64,000 nt of DNA, taken from positions 49,670-113,669 of the forward strand of contig CAYLIF010000003.1 of assembly GCA_964383845.1 (NCBI GenBank), written 5' to 3'. The position numbers were made by a program, and so were the translations under genes. Under the pieces are notes generated by a model that was given only the letters and a program-made list of their open reading frames with translations, did no database searches and was not told where the DNA came from. Numbering within the stretch: position 1 is the first letter of the stretch; every line of letters begins with the position of its first letter. The stretch comes from JAAZGD01 sp964383845 (GTDB taxonomy: Bacteria > Bacillota > Clostridia > Peptostreptococcales > Anaerovoracaceae). This document shows positions 34,388-43,063 of the stretch, one piece after another.

Positions 34388-35779
34388 CTAGTTTGCTAAT
34401 TTATGTACCAAGGTTTTGAAGTGCTCACCTCTCTGCTCGAAATTAGTGTACATATCCCAGCTTGCACAGGCTGGAGAAAGAAGTATGGTGTCTCCAGAAG
34501 ATGCCATCCCGTATGCAGCTCTAACACTTTCATCCATATCCTTTGCAAGAATAATTTCATTAAAGCCTAAAGCTTCTGCTGTTTCTTTAATTAAGTTAGC
34601 TGTTTTACCCATTAAAACAAGGCCTTTTACCTTTCCATCAAAAGAATTAATCAAAGTCTCGAAGCTCCCGCCCTTATCATATCCTCCTGCAATAAGAATA
34701 ATTCCAGGTGGCATGGCCTCAATTGCTTTTATGGTGGAACTGGGGTTTGTCCCCTTCGAATCATTAATAAACCTTCTTCCATCAATCTCTTCAACAAATT
34801 CAAGACGATGAGGAACGCCATTAAATTTCTTTAATACCTCTGCAATTGTTTCAGGTTCGATTCCAGAATAATAGGCTATTGCTGTAGCAGCAAGAGCATT
34901 TTCTATGTTATGGCTTCCGGGAATAAGTAAATCATTTGTACTACAAACTCGACTTTCTTTACCGGACTCTTCTTTTATAATTATTTGATCTCCCCTAAGA
35001 AAACATCCAAAAGAAAGTTCTTGGCTTATACTGAAATAGACAACTTTACAGGGGGCAGAATAAGAAAGTTGAAGACAGGCTTCATCATCTGCGTTTATCA
35101 CAGTATAGTCAGTTGGCTCTTGGTTCTTAAAAATTTCTCCCTTAGCTTTAATATAGTTTTCCATGTTTTCATGTCTATCCATATGGTCTTCACTAATATT
35201 TAGTATTGCTGAAATAAAGGGTTTGAATAGCTTTGTAGTTTCTAGTTGAAAGCTGGATACCTCAGTTACAAGCCAAGTATCTTTTGTGGCAATCAAAGAT
35301 CTACTAATAACTGCAACGCCTATATTCCCCACAACAAATGTTTTACGTTTAGCATGGCGGAAGATTTCACCTACCAAAGCTGTAGTCGTTGTTTTACCAT
35401 TGGTTCCTGTAATCGCAATATATTTTCCAGAACCAACCCTGTATGCAATTTCTAATTCCCCAATAATTTCTGCTCCAGAATCTTTTGCCGCTGCAATAAA
35501 ATCCAAATAAGTAGGCACTCCTGGAGATAAAACTACCATATCGAAATGGTCCTTGGGATCAGGTTTTACCCCAAAATAACAAGTTACACCTACATTTTCT
35601 AAAAACTGAATCAAATGAGAATCAACATCTTCTTTTTTCTTTATATCTTGAACAGTTACACTGGCTCCAATTTTGAGGAGAGCCTGAGTTACAGCAATGC
35701 CAGATTTACCCATACCAACTACAAGGACTTTTTTCCCTTCAAATTGCCTTGATCTTTTTCCTTCAAATCTATTTTCCAT
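34388..35779 (-). CDS. murD: UDP-MurNAc-L-alanine:D-glutamate ligase MurD
   Basis: Adds D-Glu to UDP-MurNAc-Ala. The 463-residue Mur ligase has the dinucleotide-like N-domain VGMGKSGIAV (21-30), the ATP loop TGTNGKTTT (124-132) and SEDHMDRHENMENY. The start is the ATG at 35779, which overlaps the mraY stop (TAATG), with AGGAG 7 bases upstream; nine more codons are open but lie inside mraY. Confidence 0.96.
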   Translation of the reverse strand: MENRFEGKRSRQFEGKKVLVVGMGKSGIAVTQALLKIGASVTVQDIKKKEDVDSHLIQFLENVGVTCYFGVKPDPKDHFDMVVLSPGVPTYLDFIAAAKDSGAEIIGELEIAYRVGSGKYIAITGTNGKTTTTALVGEIFRHAKRKTFVVGNIGVAVISRSLIATKDTWLVTEVSSFQLETTKLFKPFISAILNISEDHMDRHENMENYIKAKGEIFKNQEPTDYTVINADDEACLQLSYSAPCKVVYFSISQELSFGCFLRGDQIIIKEESGKESRVCSTNDLLIPGSHNIENALAATAIAYYSGIEPETIAEVLKKFNGVPHRLEFVEEIDGRRFINDSKGTNPSSTIKAIEAMPPGIILIAGGYDKGGSFETLINSFDGKVKGLVLMGKTANLIKETAEALGFNEIILAKDMDESVRAAYGMASSGDTILLSPACASWDMYTNFEQRGEHFKTLVHKLAN

Positions 35780-36735
35780 TACATCGCTCCTATTCCTATG
35801 CCACAAAAAATTATTGTAGCCAGCCAGAACATGCCAACAACCTTGGTTTCTTTTATTCCAGATAACTCAAAATGATGATGGATAGGAGACATTTTAAAGA
35901 CTCGCTTACCCCTAGTTTTAAAGCTTATTACCTGAATTATAACTGATATGGCCTCAACTACAAAAACAAATCCCACTATTGGCAAAAATAATTCCATCTT
36001 CATGAGAATGGCAACTGCAGTAAGACCACCACCCAGGGCTAAAGAACCTGTGTCTCCCATAAAAATCTTGGCAGGGTATCGATTGAAAATCAAAAACCCT
36101 ATACATGCACCCGCTAAACAAATAGCAAATGAAGTGCCTGCCCCACTTGCTAAGGTTACGCCAGCTAATGCAAAGAACACTGCAACAACACTACTTACTC
36201 CAGAGGCCAGACCATCAAGTCCGTCAGTTAGGTTCACGCTGTTTACCATAGCCAATATTACAAATACTGCAAAGGGGATATACCACTTCCCCATATCAAA
36301 TGTTGTGCCAATGAAAGGCACCAATACAAGAGTGCCTCTATCCAAAATAAAATTAAAAGCCATAATTAAGACCAAGGCAGCAACTAACTGTAAGGTGAGT
36401 TTTTGCCAAGCACGCAAACCTAGATTATTTCGTCGTATGATTTTCAAATAATCATCAGCAAATCCTATTGCTCCAAACATTACAAAGCCTAAAACCAAGA
36501 GAAGAGTTTCCATTGTAAATTGTTTTGTTGCAATAACAGTAACTATAGTAGCAGCAATAATAGCTATTCCTCCCATACTGGGAGTCCCCGCTTTTGACAT
36601 ATGAGACTCTGGACCTTCGGCCCTAATGTTTTGACCTGCATGCTTTCTTTTTAATATAGGTATTGCCAAAGAGGTGGCAACAGTACTAAGCATGAATGCC
36701 ATTAGCAATAGTAAAAGTAGTTGCACTATATCCAT
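35779..36735 (-). CDS. mraY: Phospho-MurNAc-pentapeptide transferase MraY
   Basis: Makes lipid I by moving phospho-MurNAc-pentapeptide to undecaprenyl phosphate. The 318-residue, ten-helix protein has the catalytic Asp pair at 94-95 (FADDYLK), NLTDGLDGLA (168-177), FMGDTGSLALGG and the HHHFELSG loop. It overlaps murD by one base. Confidence 0.97.
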   Translation of the reverse strand: MDIVQLLLLLLMAFMLSTVATSLAIPILKRKHAGQNIRAEGPESHMSKAGTPSMGGIAIIAATIVTVIATKQFTMETLLLVLGFVMFGAIGFADDYLKIIRRNNLGLRAWQKLTLQLVAALVLIMAFNFILDRGTLVLVPFIGTTFDMGKWYIPFAVFVILAMVNSVNLTDGLDGLASGVSSVVAVFFALAGVTLASGAGTSFAICLAGACIGFLIFNRYPAKIFMGDTGSLALGGGLTAVAILMKMELFLPIVGFVFVVEAISVIIQVISFKTRGKRVFKMSPIHHHFELSGIKETKVVGMFWLATIIFCGIGIGAM

Positions 36736-36743
36736 AAATTCTC

Positions 36744-38108
36744 CTAATCCAAAATACTATCTACGAGCTCTTCAAGTTCCATTCCTCTTGATGCTTTAAG
36801 CAAAACCACATCACCAGATTTAATAATGTCATGTATTTCAGCCATAAGAGCTTCTTTGCTTTTGTAAGATAATACATTTTTTTTATCAAGATGTTCTCTA
36901 GCTCCTAGTGCAATATTATATGCTAAATTTCCAACTGTGACAACTAAATCAACTCCCGCTAATCCAGCATACTTCCCAATTTCGTAATGATATTTTTCTG
37001 TATCTTCTCCTAATTCAAACATATCTCCTAGAATAGCGATTTTTCGAATGCCACTTTGGTCAATTAAGACATCAATAGCACTTTTCATTGAATCTGGGCT
37101 AGCATTATAAGTGTCATCTATAACTTTCACCTTGTCCTTAGTCTTTATCCCCAATCTTTTTTCTGTTAGGACTAAGTTATCTAAACCTATTAAAGCATCA
37201 TTCAAAGAGATACCTAGTTCTTTTCCACAAGCTAAAGCTAACGCTGCATTTAAAGCATTATGCTTACCATGAATAGGTAATAGAATGTTATGTTTCTCTA
37301 CTCCTACCTCTAAGGTGAAGGATATTCCTTCTTTCTCATCAATTATATTCTTAACTGTGTAGTCGCTTCCTTGTCTTGTCCCTGTAGTAATTGTCTTGTA
37401 ATTGCCTTTAGATGATTCTCGCGATAGAAGGTCTCCATCTGAGTTTATAATCAAAATATTATCAGTATTAAAACATTTGGTGACTTCTAGCTTTGCTTTT
37501 AAAATGTTCTCTCTGCTTCCTAGTTTTTCTAGATGCGAATATCCAACATTTGTTATAATTCCAATATCTGGTTTTACTAAACAGGAAAGGAATTCAATCT
37601 CTCCAGGCTTATCCATTCCCATCTCAAATATCCCTACTTCAGTTTTTTCATCCATAGACAAAATCGTAAGGGGAAGTCCAATGTGATTATTGTAATTGCC
37701 CAATGTTTTGGAGGTCTTGAACTTTGTTTCACATACTGCAGCCAACATGTCTTTTGTTGTTGTCTTACCAGTGCTGCCAGTAACAGCAATTCGTTTTATG
37801 GAAAAAGTTTCTAAATAGTATCTAGATAAATCTTGAAGTGCTTTCAATGTGTCTTCTACGATTATACAATTTTCTAAAGGAAAATCTTGAATTTCCCGAC
37901 TTATTATAGCTGCTTTGCATCCAGATAATTGTGCAGCTTCCAAGAATTCATGGCCATCATTATGTTCTCCCTTCAGGGCGAAAAAAATGAAATCTGGCTG
38001 TCCTTTACGTGAATCAATGCAAACTCCTCTTATCCCTTCTTTATTGCTACCTTTGATACATTTCCCTCCCGTAGCCTGTGCTATTTCTCCAAGGGTTAGT
38101 GTTTTCAT
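36744..38108 (-). CDS. murF: UDP-MurNAc-tripeptide:D-Ala-D-Ala ligase MurF
   Basis: Adds the D-Ala-D-Ala dipeptide. The 454-residue ligase has the ATP loop TGSTGKTTT near 110, the MurF-specific GNYNNHIGLPLTIL and EMGMDKPGEIEFL, and DDTYNASPDSMKSAI. These separate it from MurE, which is absent between pbpB and murF although that is its usual place. Confidence 0.96.
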   Translation of the reverse strand: MKTLTLGEIAQATGGKCIKGSNKEGIRGVCIDSRKGQPDFIFFALKGEHNDGHEFLEAAQLSGCKAAIISREIQDFPLENCIIVEDTLKALQDLSRYYLETFSIKRIAVTGSTGKTTTKDMLAAVCETKFKTSKTLGNYNNHIGLPLTILSMDEKTEVGIFEMGMDKPGEIEFLSCLVKPDIGIITNVGYSHLEKLGSRENILKAKLEVTKCFNTDNILIINSDGDLLSRESSKGNYKTITTGTRQGSDYTVKNIIDEKEGISFTLEVGVEKHNILLPIHGKHNALNAALALACGKELGISLNDALIGLDNLVLTEKRLGIKTKDKVKVIDDTYNASPDSMKSAIDVLIDQSGIRKIAILGDMFELGEDTEKYHYEIGKYAGLAGVDLVVTVGNLAYNIALGAREHLDKKNVLSYKSKEALMAEIHDIIKSGDVVLLKASRGMELEELVDSILD

Positions 38109-38125
38109 TATTTATACGCCTTTCT

Positions 38126-40123
38126 TTAATCCCAATATAAGTATACCAAAGTTCCTTTTTGAACGTGTTCCCCAGGTTTTGGATACTGATCTGTTACCAT
38201 TCTTTCTTCGGAAGATTGTAAAAGAGGAGATGTGGTCGACTTTAGGAAAATTCCGCCCAAAATCCCAGCTGCATTCTCTACGCTTTGTCCTGTTAGATTT
38301 GGCACTATAACAGTATTCTTTTTTAAAGCTGCCAATTCCACTTCAGTGAATTCAGGCTCCACATTTAAATATCTTAATGTCTCTGCAAGTATCTTTTGTG
38401 CTCCTGGCGCTGCTGTAAGACTACCATATTTTACACCCTTTGGATTGTCTACAACTAGTAGTATTGCGACCTGAGGGTCATCCATCGGAGCCATACCAAT
38501 AAATGAGGAATAAGTTTCGTTGCTATAACCTCCATCTTTTGCCTTCTGTGCAGTGCCTGTCTTACCACCTACTCTATATCCATCTACTTTTGCAGTTCCT
38601 CCGCCGCCTTCAGATACAACCGATTCCATAATCCCCCGCATCTCGTCAGATGTTTGCTTAGAAACCACCTGTCTAACTACTTTGGGATCAAATGAAACTA
38701 CGGTTTTGCCATTTTTATCAGTGAGTTCGCTTACCAATCTAGGTTGCATTAGTCGGCCGTCATTTCCAAAAGCGCAAACAGCCGTTAATATTTGTATAGG
38801 TGTCACAGCAATCCCTTGGCCATATGCCATAGTAGCAAGTCCCACAGGATTTGCAGAGCTGCGAGATTGTAAAATTGAAGTACTCTCTCCCGGGTAATCG
38901 ATATTTGTTTTTTCAGAAAAACCAAACATATCCAAATAGGTATAATATTTGGCCTCTCCAACTCGTTGTGCAATTTGAACTAAGACAGGGTTGCAGGAAT
39001 TCCCTATGGCTTCTACAAATGTCTGTGTTCCGTGAGGTCGCCCATGTCTCCAACATCTTAAAATACTTCCGTATACATTTATTGATCCGGTGCAAACAAA
39101 TGTTTCATTTAATGATGTAACCCGCTCTTCCAAGCCTACTGCAGCAGTAATAAGTTTAAATGTAGAACCAGGTTCATAAGTATCACTTACCATGGAATTA
39201 CGCCACATATTATTCCAGTATGCTGTTTTCTCTGCATCATCTAAGGATTCAACATACTCAGCAGCTTCTTCATTAAGAGGCACTCTTGAATTGTTGGGGT
39301 CATAATCTGGCAAGGCTGCCATGGACAAAACATCCCCGGTCTTTGGATCCATAACCAAACACCAAATTCTATCGGCTTTAGTCGTTACTAATACTTCTTC
39401 TATGGCTTTTTCAACATAGTGTTGTATAACAGAATCAAGAGTTAAAACAACATTCAGTCCATCGGAAGCCTCATAATATTTTTCTACACCATAAGCAAGG
39501 CCATTCCCGTCAACATCTGCACTTTTAATCCACCTGCCCGAGACACCACTTAAAAAACGATCATATTTTAACTCTATACCAGACAGGCCCAAGCTGTCAT
39601 CAGTTACAGTTCCCAAAAGATGAGAAGCAAAAGGGCCTAAGGGATAGTATCGTTTAACTTCTTCACTGGTTTCCACCCCTTTAATATTCAGGCTTTTTAT
39701 TGAATTGGCCATCTCTTTTGTTTGGTATTTTGCAATTCTTACCATAACAGAATCAGAACTACCCATTTCCATTATTTTTTCTTTGTCAATCCCTAATGTT
39801 TCCGCCAGAGATGCGAAGGTTTTTTGAGCATTTATTTCTTGCTCCTCTGGGCTATCGCCCTTCCATATTAGCTTAGGACGAATCCAGACTGAAAAGGTTT
39901 TAGCACTTATAGCAAGTTCCTCACCCTTTCTATCATAAATAGTTCCTCTCTTTGCAACTATTGAGATATCTCTAGTTTGCTGACCTGCAGCCATTCTTTT
40001 ATATTCTTCGCCTTTTACGATCTGTATCCACCCCACCCTAAAACAAAGGGCTATAATAAATATACAGATTAGTAAAAAGCAAATCACAAGTCTTTTTTTT
40101 GTACGATTATTCGTGCTAGCCAT
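38126..40123 (-). CDS. Class B penicillin-binding protein with PASTA domain (SpoVD/FtsI type)
   Basis: A 665-residue transpeptidase. One N-terminal membrane anchor (about 10-32), a dimerisation domain from about 50, then catalytic motifs STFK (Ser320-Lys323), SCN (376-378) and KTG (521-523). The C-terminal ~65 residues form one PASTA domain (VPNLTGQSVENA onward), as in SpoVD. It cross-links septal or cortex peptidoglycan together with FtsW/SpoVE. The ATG at 40123 has AGGTG six bases upstream; a GTG three codons earlier overlaps that site. Confidence 0.93.
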   Translation of the reverse strand: MASTNNRTKKRLVICFLLICIFIIALCFRVGWIQIVKGEEYKRMAAGQQTRDISIVAKRGTIYDRKGEELAISAKTFSVWIRPKLIWKGDSPEEQEINAQKTFASLAETLGIDKEKIMEMGSSDSVMVRIAKYQTKEMANSIKSLNIKGVETSEEVKRYYPLGPFASHLLGTVTDDSLGLSGIELKYDRFLSGVSGRWIKSADVDGNGLAYGVEKYYEASDGLNVVLTLDSVIQHYVEKAIEEVLVTTKADRIWCLVMDPKTGDVLSMAALPDYDPNNSRVPLNEEAAEYVESLDDAEKTAYWNNMWRNSMVSDTYEPGSTFKLITAAVGLEERVTSLNETFVCTGSINVYGSILRCWRHGRPHGTQTFVEAIGNSCNPVLVQIAQRVGEAKYYTYLDMFGFSEKTNIDYPGESTSILQSRSSANPVGLATMAYGQGIAVTPIQILTAVCAFGNDGRLMQPRLVSELTDKNGKTVVSFDPKVVRQVVSKQTSDEMRGIMESVVSEGGGGTAKVDGYRVGGKTGTAQKAKDGGYSNETYSSFIGMAPMDDPQVAILLVVDNPKGVKYGSLTAAPGAQKILAETLRYLNVEPEFTEVELAALKKNTVIVPNLTGQSVENAAGILGGIFLKSTTSPLLQSSEERMVTDQYPKPGEHVQKGTLVYLYWD

Positions 40124-40153
40124 AATACTCACCTATCTGTCATATTCGAAAGA

Positions 40154-40196
40154 AAACCAGACACCTTCCATTTAAACTGATTAAGTTGTCTGGTTT
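40154..40196 (-). terminator. Intra-operon hairpin between ftsL and pbpB
   Basis: Perfect 10-bp arms AAACCAGACA / TGTCTGGTTT separated by 23 bases, with the minus-strand right arm running into TTTTCTTTC. It lies in the 90-base gap after ftsL. It may be a partial terminator or an RNA processing/stability hairpin that lowers expression of the genes after ftsL. Confidence 0.5.
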
Positions 40197-40222
40197 AACT
40201 TTTTATGTAATTATATCTCGGA

Positions 40223-40660
40223 TTAATTATACGCTTTTTCTTTTATTATTGCAGCTAAATTATGAGTAGTTTCTTGTACTGCTCCCAGATATCTAAACTG
40301 GGTTGTTTCTGGATAGACCATTCCAAGTTCCTTTATAGCTCTTTCTTCAATAGCGCTAATATTAACGGCACACTTGATTTCCACATTTAGATTCTCTATT
40401 TCTCCCTGTATTACTGAATTCTCTTTCGCTAAATTATTTATATCGTACTTAATATTGGCCCCATAAGCTGAAACTATAATCATTCCAACAAAAACTAGAC
40501 CCATTACTACCGTTAATAAAATTAAACTCAACCTATCCTTAGGGGAGGTTTTCACTTTCTTTTTATCTTCCCGCTCACAAATTGATTCCGGGGCTTTCAT
40601 GTCAAAACTGAATTTGCGATATTTTTGCTGATAATCGTACCATTGATCTGCCGCAATCAT
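40223..40660 (-). CDS. ftsL: FtsL-like cell division protein
   Basis: A 145-residue bitopic protein: cytoplasmic basic region, membrane helix at about 44-66, then an extracytoplasmic coiled-coil (DINNLAKENSVIQGEIENLNVEI). Position between rsmH and the class B PBP and topology define FtsL, since sequence conservation is low. Start ATG overlaps the rsmH stop by four bases, with GGAGGTG upstream. Confidence 0.82.
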   Translation of the reverse strand: MIAADQWYDYQQKYRKFSFDMKAPESICEREDKKKVKTSPKDRLSLILLTVVMGLVFVGMIIVSAYGANIKYDINNLAKENSVIQGEIENLNVEIKCAVNISAIEERAIKELGMVYPETTQFRYLGAVQETTHNLAAIIKEKAYN

Positions 40661-41604
40661 TTTGCACCTCCTACCTTCTCAATAACTCTAAGCTTCGCAC
40701 TTCGAGCTCTTGGGTTTTCTTCTAGTTCCAACTCATCTGATATTATTGGCTTTTTGGTGATTTTCTTAACGTCTGCAATTTTGCCACAAGTACAGACAGG
40801 GAATTCTTTGGGGCAAATACAAGGATTCAAACGCCTTTGAAAAACTTCTTTTACAATGCGATCTTCCAATGAATGAAAAGTAATGACTGCCATCCGTCCG
40901 CCAGGGGCTAGTACATCGATAAAATCTTCCACAGCTTGTTCTAAAAGGCCTAATTCGTCATTAACTTCTATTCTAACGGCTTGAAATGTTCTTTTAGCTG
41001 GATGCGGACCATCCCTTCTAGCTGCTGCTGGAATAGCCTTCTTGATAATTGCCACCAAGTCCTTGGTTGTACCAATTGGATTTTCTTTTCGAGCTTCTAC
41101 TATAAATTCCGCAATTCTTGCTGCCCATCTTTCTTCTCCGTACTCTTTTATAATTCTTGTCAGTTCGTTTTTTGTATATTCATTTACTACGGTGTAAGCA
41201 GTCAAGGAATCTTCTTCACACATTCGCATATCGAGAGAGGCCTCTTGCATATATGAAAAGCCTCTTTCTGCATTATCAAGTTGAAATGATGAAACTCCTA
41301 AATCAAGCAACGCTCCATTTATTTGTGGAATTTTCAAATTATCCAAGATATCTTTTATCTCAGCATAATTGCTTTGAATGAAAGATTTGTGACATTTAAA
41401 TTCTTTGAGATTATCACTTCCAGCTAAGATAGCTGCTTTATCCCTATCAATACCTAAAAACCATCCCTCTTCTTCTAACTGTTTGCATATGCCGTAAGCA
41501 TGACCTCCACCGCCAAGGGTTCCATCAACATATATCCCTTGGGGGTCTATTTTTAGGGTCTCCAAGGTCTTCTCGAAAAGCACTGGTTTATGTTTAAATT
41601 CCAT
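40657..41604 (-). CDS. rsmH: 16S rRNA (cytosine-1402-N4)-methyltransferase RsmH
   Basis: A 315-residue SAM-dependent methyltransferase modifying C1402 in the decoding centre. It begins EFKHKPVLFEKTLE and has the SAM loop DGTLGGGGHAYGI (about 28-40), ALLDLGVSSFQLD and the HPAKRTFQAVRIEVNDEL signature. It overlaps mraZ by 11 bases and ftsL by four. Confidence 0.97.
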   Translation of the reverse strand: MEFKHKPVLFEKTLETLKIDPQGIYVDGTLGGGGHAYGICKQLEEEGWFLGIDRDKAAILAGSDNLKEFKCHKSFIQSNYAEIKDILDNLKIPQINGALLDLGVSSFQLDNAERGFSYMQEASLDMRMCEEDSLTAYTVVNEYTKNELTRIIKEYGEERWAARIAEFIVEARKENPIGTTKDLVAIIKKAIPAAARRDGPHPAKRTFQAVRIEVNDELGLLEQAVEDFIDVLAPGGRMAVITFHSLEDRIVKEVFQRRLNPCICPKEFPVCTCGKIADVKKITKKPIISDELELEENPRARSAKLRVIEKVGGAK

Positions 41605-42025
41605 ATTCTATCATCTTCTTTGCAAAATCACTGTGGTCTAACTCTGTTTTGTTGTCAGTGTCTTCCCAACTATCAATACTCCAAATCTCAATACGATCTA
41701 GCAATCCAAGTGTTACCAAATCCTTTTTGATTCCTGCCCATTCTCTTAGTTCCTGTGGAATAGTTATTCTTCCTTGTTTATCAATATCGCATTCAACTGC
41801 GTTTGCATAAAAATGCCTTACGAAAGCTCTTGCGTCAGGGTCACTCATAGGTAAACTAGAAAGTTTTTCCATAAGAACCGTCCATTCCTTTATTGGGTAA
41901 ATATATAGACAATGATCAATTCCTCTGGTAAGAACGCACTTATACTCTAACTTATCCCTAAATTTAGCAGGGACAATCATTCTGAACTTTATATCTATTG
42001 AATTTAAGTATTTTCCCATCAACAT
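41594..42025 (-). CDS. mraZ: Transcriptional regulator MraZ
   Basis: A 143-residue protein with two SpoVT/AbrB-type swapped-hairpin DNA-binding domains, each ending in a conserved pair: MIVPAKFRDKL near 18 and ITIPQELREWAGI near 86. MraZ represses the dcw operon through repeated boxes before its own gene. The start ATG at 42025 has GGAGGAG six bases upstream; the open frame continues 22 codons farther but runs through the operator repeats. Confidence 0.95.
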   Translation of the reverse strand: MLMGKYLNSIDIKFRMIVPAKFRDKLEYKCVLTRGIDHCLYIYPIKEWTVLMEKLSSLPMSDPDARAFVRHFYANAVECDIDKQGRITIPQELREWAGIKKDLVTLGLLDRIEIWSIDSWEDTDNKTELDHSDFAKKMIEYGI

Positions 42026-42060
42026 AGGGCACTCCTCCACAGTAGGTATTATCTTTAACA

Positions 42061-42098
42061 CCACTTTACTCCATTTATCCCCACCTTGCAACCACTTT
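42061..42098 (-). promoter_or_regulatory. MraZ-box repeats upstream of mraZ
   Basis: On the minus strand AAAGTGG (42092-42098), AAGGTGG (42081-42087), a weak AAATGGA (42070-42076) and AAAGTGG (42061-42067) recur with 11, 11 and 9 base steps. This matches the reported MraZ boxes (GTGG/AAAGTG units spaced about 10 bases). They sit 36-73 bases before the mraZ start, inside the likely transcribed leader. Confidence 0.7.
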
Positions 42099-42348
42099 AC
42101 TCCAATATATGCAATTATCCCTCCTTTATTTTAAAATTGTTTCCAAAAAGTAAAGTTTTTAGAAAATTTTCACAATATATTGTATCTAACTTCTAGCCAA
42201 TTTCTACATGTAGGTAATATATAAAAAATAATGGTGAGAACACCCTTTATCTTCATCACTTTATTGTGCATTTCTAATGATAAAGTGGTATAATAAATCA
42301 AATTCTAAATAATATCCTATTATAAAATTAATAGATTTAAGACGTTTC
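42099..42348. other. Divergent intergenic region mraZ / lipoprotein
   Basis: About 250 AT-rich bases with no gene. It must hold the minus-strand dcw promoter, which I cannot place with confidence, and a plus-strand TATAAT (42289-42294) likely serving the lipoprotein. An extra AAAGTGG copy occurs on the plus strand at 42282-42288, abutting that TATAAT, so MraZ might also touch the divergent promoter. Confidence 0.4.
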
Positions 42349-42360
42349 ATGGAGGGGTTT

Positions 42361-42891
42361 ATGAACAAAAATTTTTTAAAGAAAACAGCCTTTATGTTGG
42401 TTCCAATTTTGTTATGTTTGTCCCTTGGAGGGTGCTGGAAATCTGACCTTCATGGTAATACTTATGTTGAACCGGAAATTACCGTAGAGTATTTGATAAC
42501 TGATTTTGCTAATCAAATTACTCGAGATGGTGCAGAAAAAATGTTTGGAGTAATTGACAATGTAATTGATAATAAAGATGACACTTACACAGTCACTGTT
42601 TTGGGTAAGCAGTTCGTTGAGGATGCTAGCCAACCAAATGGATTTTATATCGCAGACAGGAATGTTGATTACGAGCTAACCTTATCAAAAAATGTCAGAT
42701 CAGTAATATTTCCAAGTAGCGATTTAACAGAAGCACAGTTTTTCCTAAATAGTTCTGGATTTATACAGGCATTCAATGATGGTTTCTCAACTTTTCTTCA
42801 AGAAACTTCTGCAGATGAAAAAACTAATTATTTCTATTTTTATGTTATGCATGATTTCGTGGAATTAATAATTCAGCAATACATTCCATAA
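42361..42891 (+). CDS. Unknown lipoprotein
   Basis: A 176-residue protein I do not recognise. It has a clear lipoprotein signal: Lys-rich start, hydrophobic 10-22, lipobox SLGGC with Cys25. The mature part is acidic, about 150 residues with many Asp/Asn and aromatic residues and no cysteine; no catalytic motif is seen. The ATG at 42361 has GGAGGGG upstream; an ATG at 42349 lies before that site. It is a single-gene unit with its own terminator. Confidence 0.75.
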   Translation: MNKNFLKKTAFMLVPILLCLSLGGCWKSDLHGNTYVEPEITVEYLITDFANQITRDGAEKMFGVIDNVIDNKDDTYTVTVLGKQFVEDASQPNGFYIADRNVDYELTLSKNVRSVIFPSSDLTEAQFFLNSSGFIQAFNDGFSTFLQETSADEKTNYFYFYVMHDFVELIIQQYIP

Positions 42892-42906
42892 CAAGTTTAT
42901 TTTATC

Positions 42907-42932
42907 AAGGCCTTTCTTAAGGCCTTTTTTTT
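42907..42932 (+). terminator. Rho-independent terminator of the lipoprotein gene
   Basis: AAGGCC / GGCCTT arms with an 8-base loop, followed by a run of eight T, 16 bases after the stop codon. Confidence 0.85.
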
Positions 42933-42959
42933 ATTCAAAATTATAGGCATCAACCATTT

Positions 42960-42974
42960 AGTAACAATGTTACT
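42960..42974 (+). promoter_or_regulatory. Palindromic operator candidate upstream of the sulfur flavoprotein
   Basis: The 15-base sequence AGTAACA-A-TGTTACT is a perfect palindrome around one base. It overlaps the -35 part of a possible promoter (TTACTG 42970-42975, TTATAT 42993-42998, spacing 17). It could be the site of a dimeric repressor sensing sulfur or redox state; the regulator is unknown and not in the window. Confidence 0.5.
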
Positions 42975-43063
42975 GAATTATCTAATTTAATATTATATAG
43001 TAGGGTTAGTATAATTTTTAACAACCTATCCCTTTAGATTAGATCCAAGTGAGGTATCAAAAG

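Noticed and set aside
42092..42120. Five-codon TTG leader ORF behind an AAAGGAGGG site upstream of mraZ
   Set aside because: Too short to judge, and the region is better explained by the MraZ boxes and promoter.
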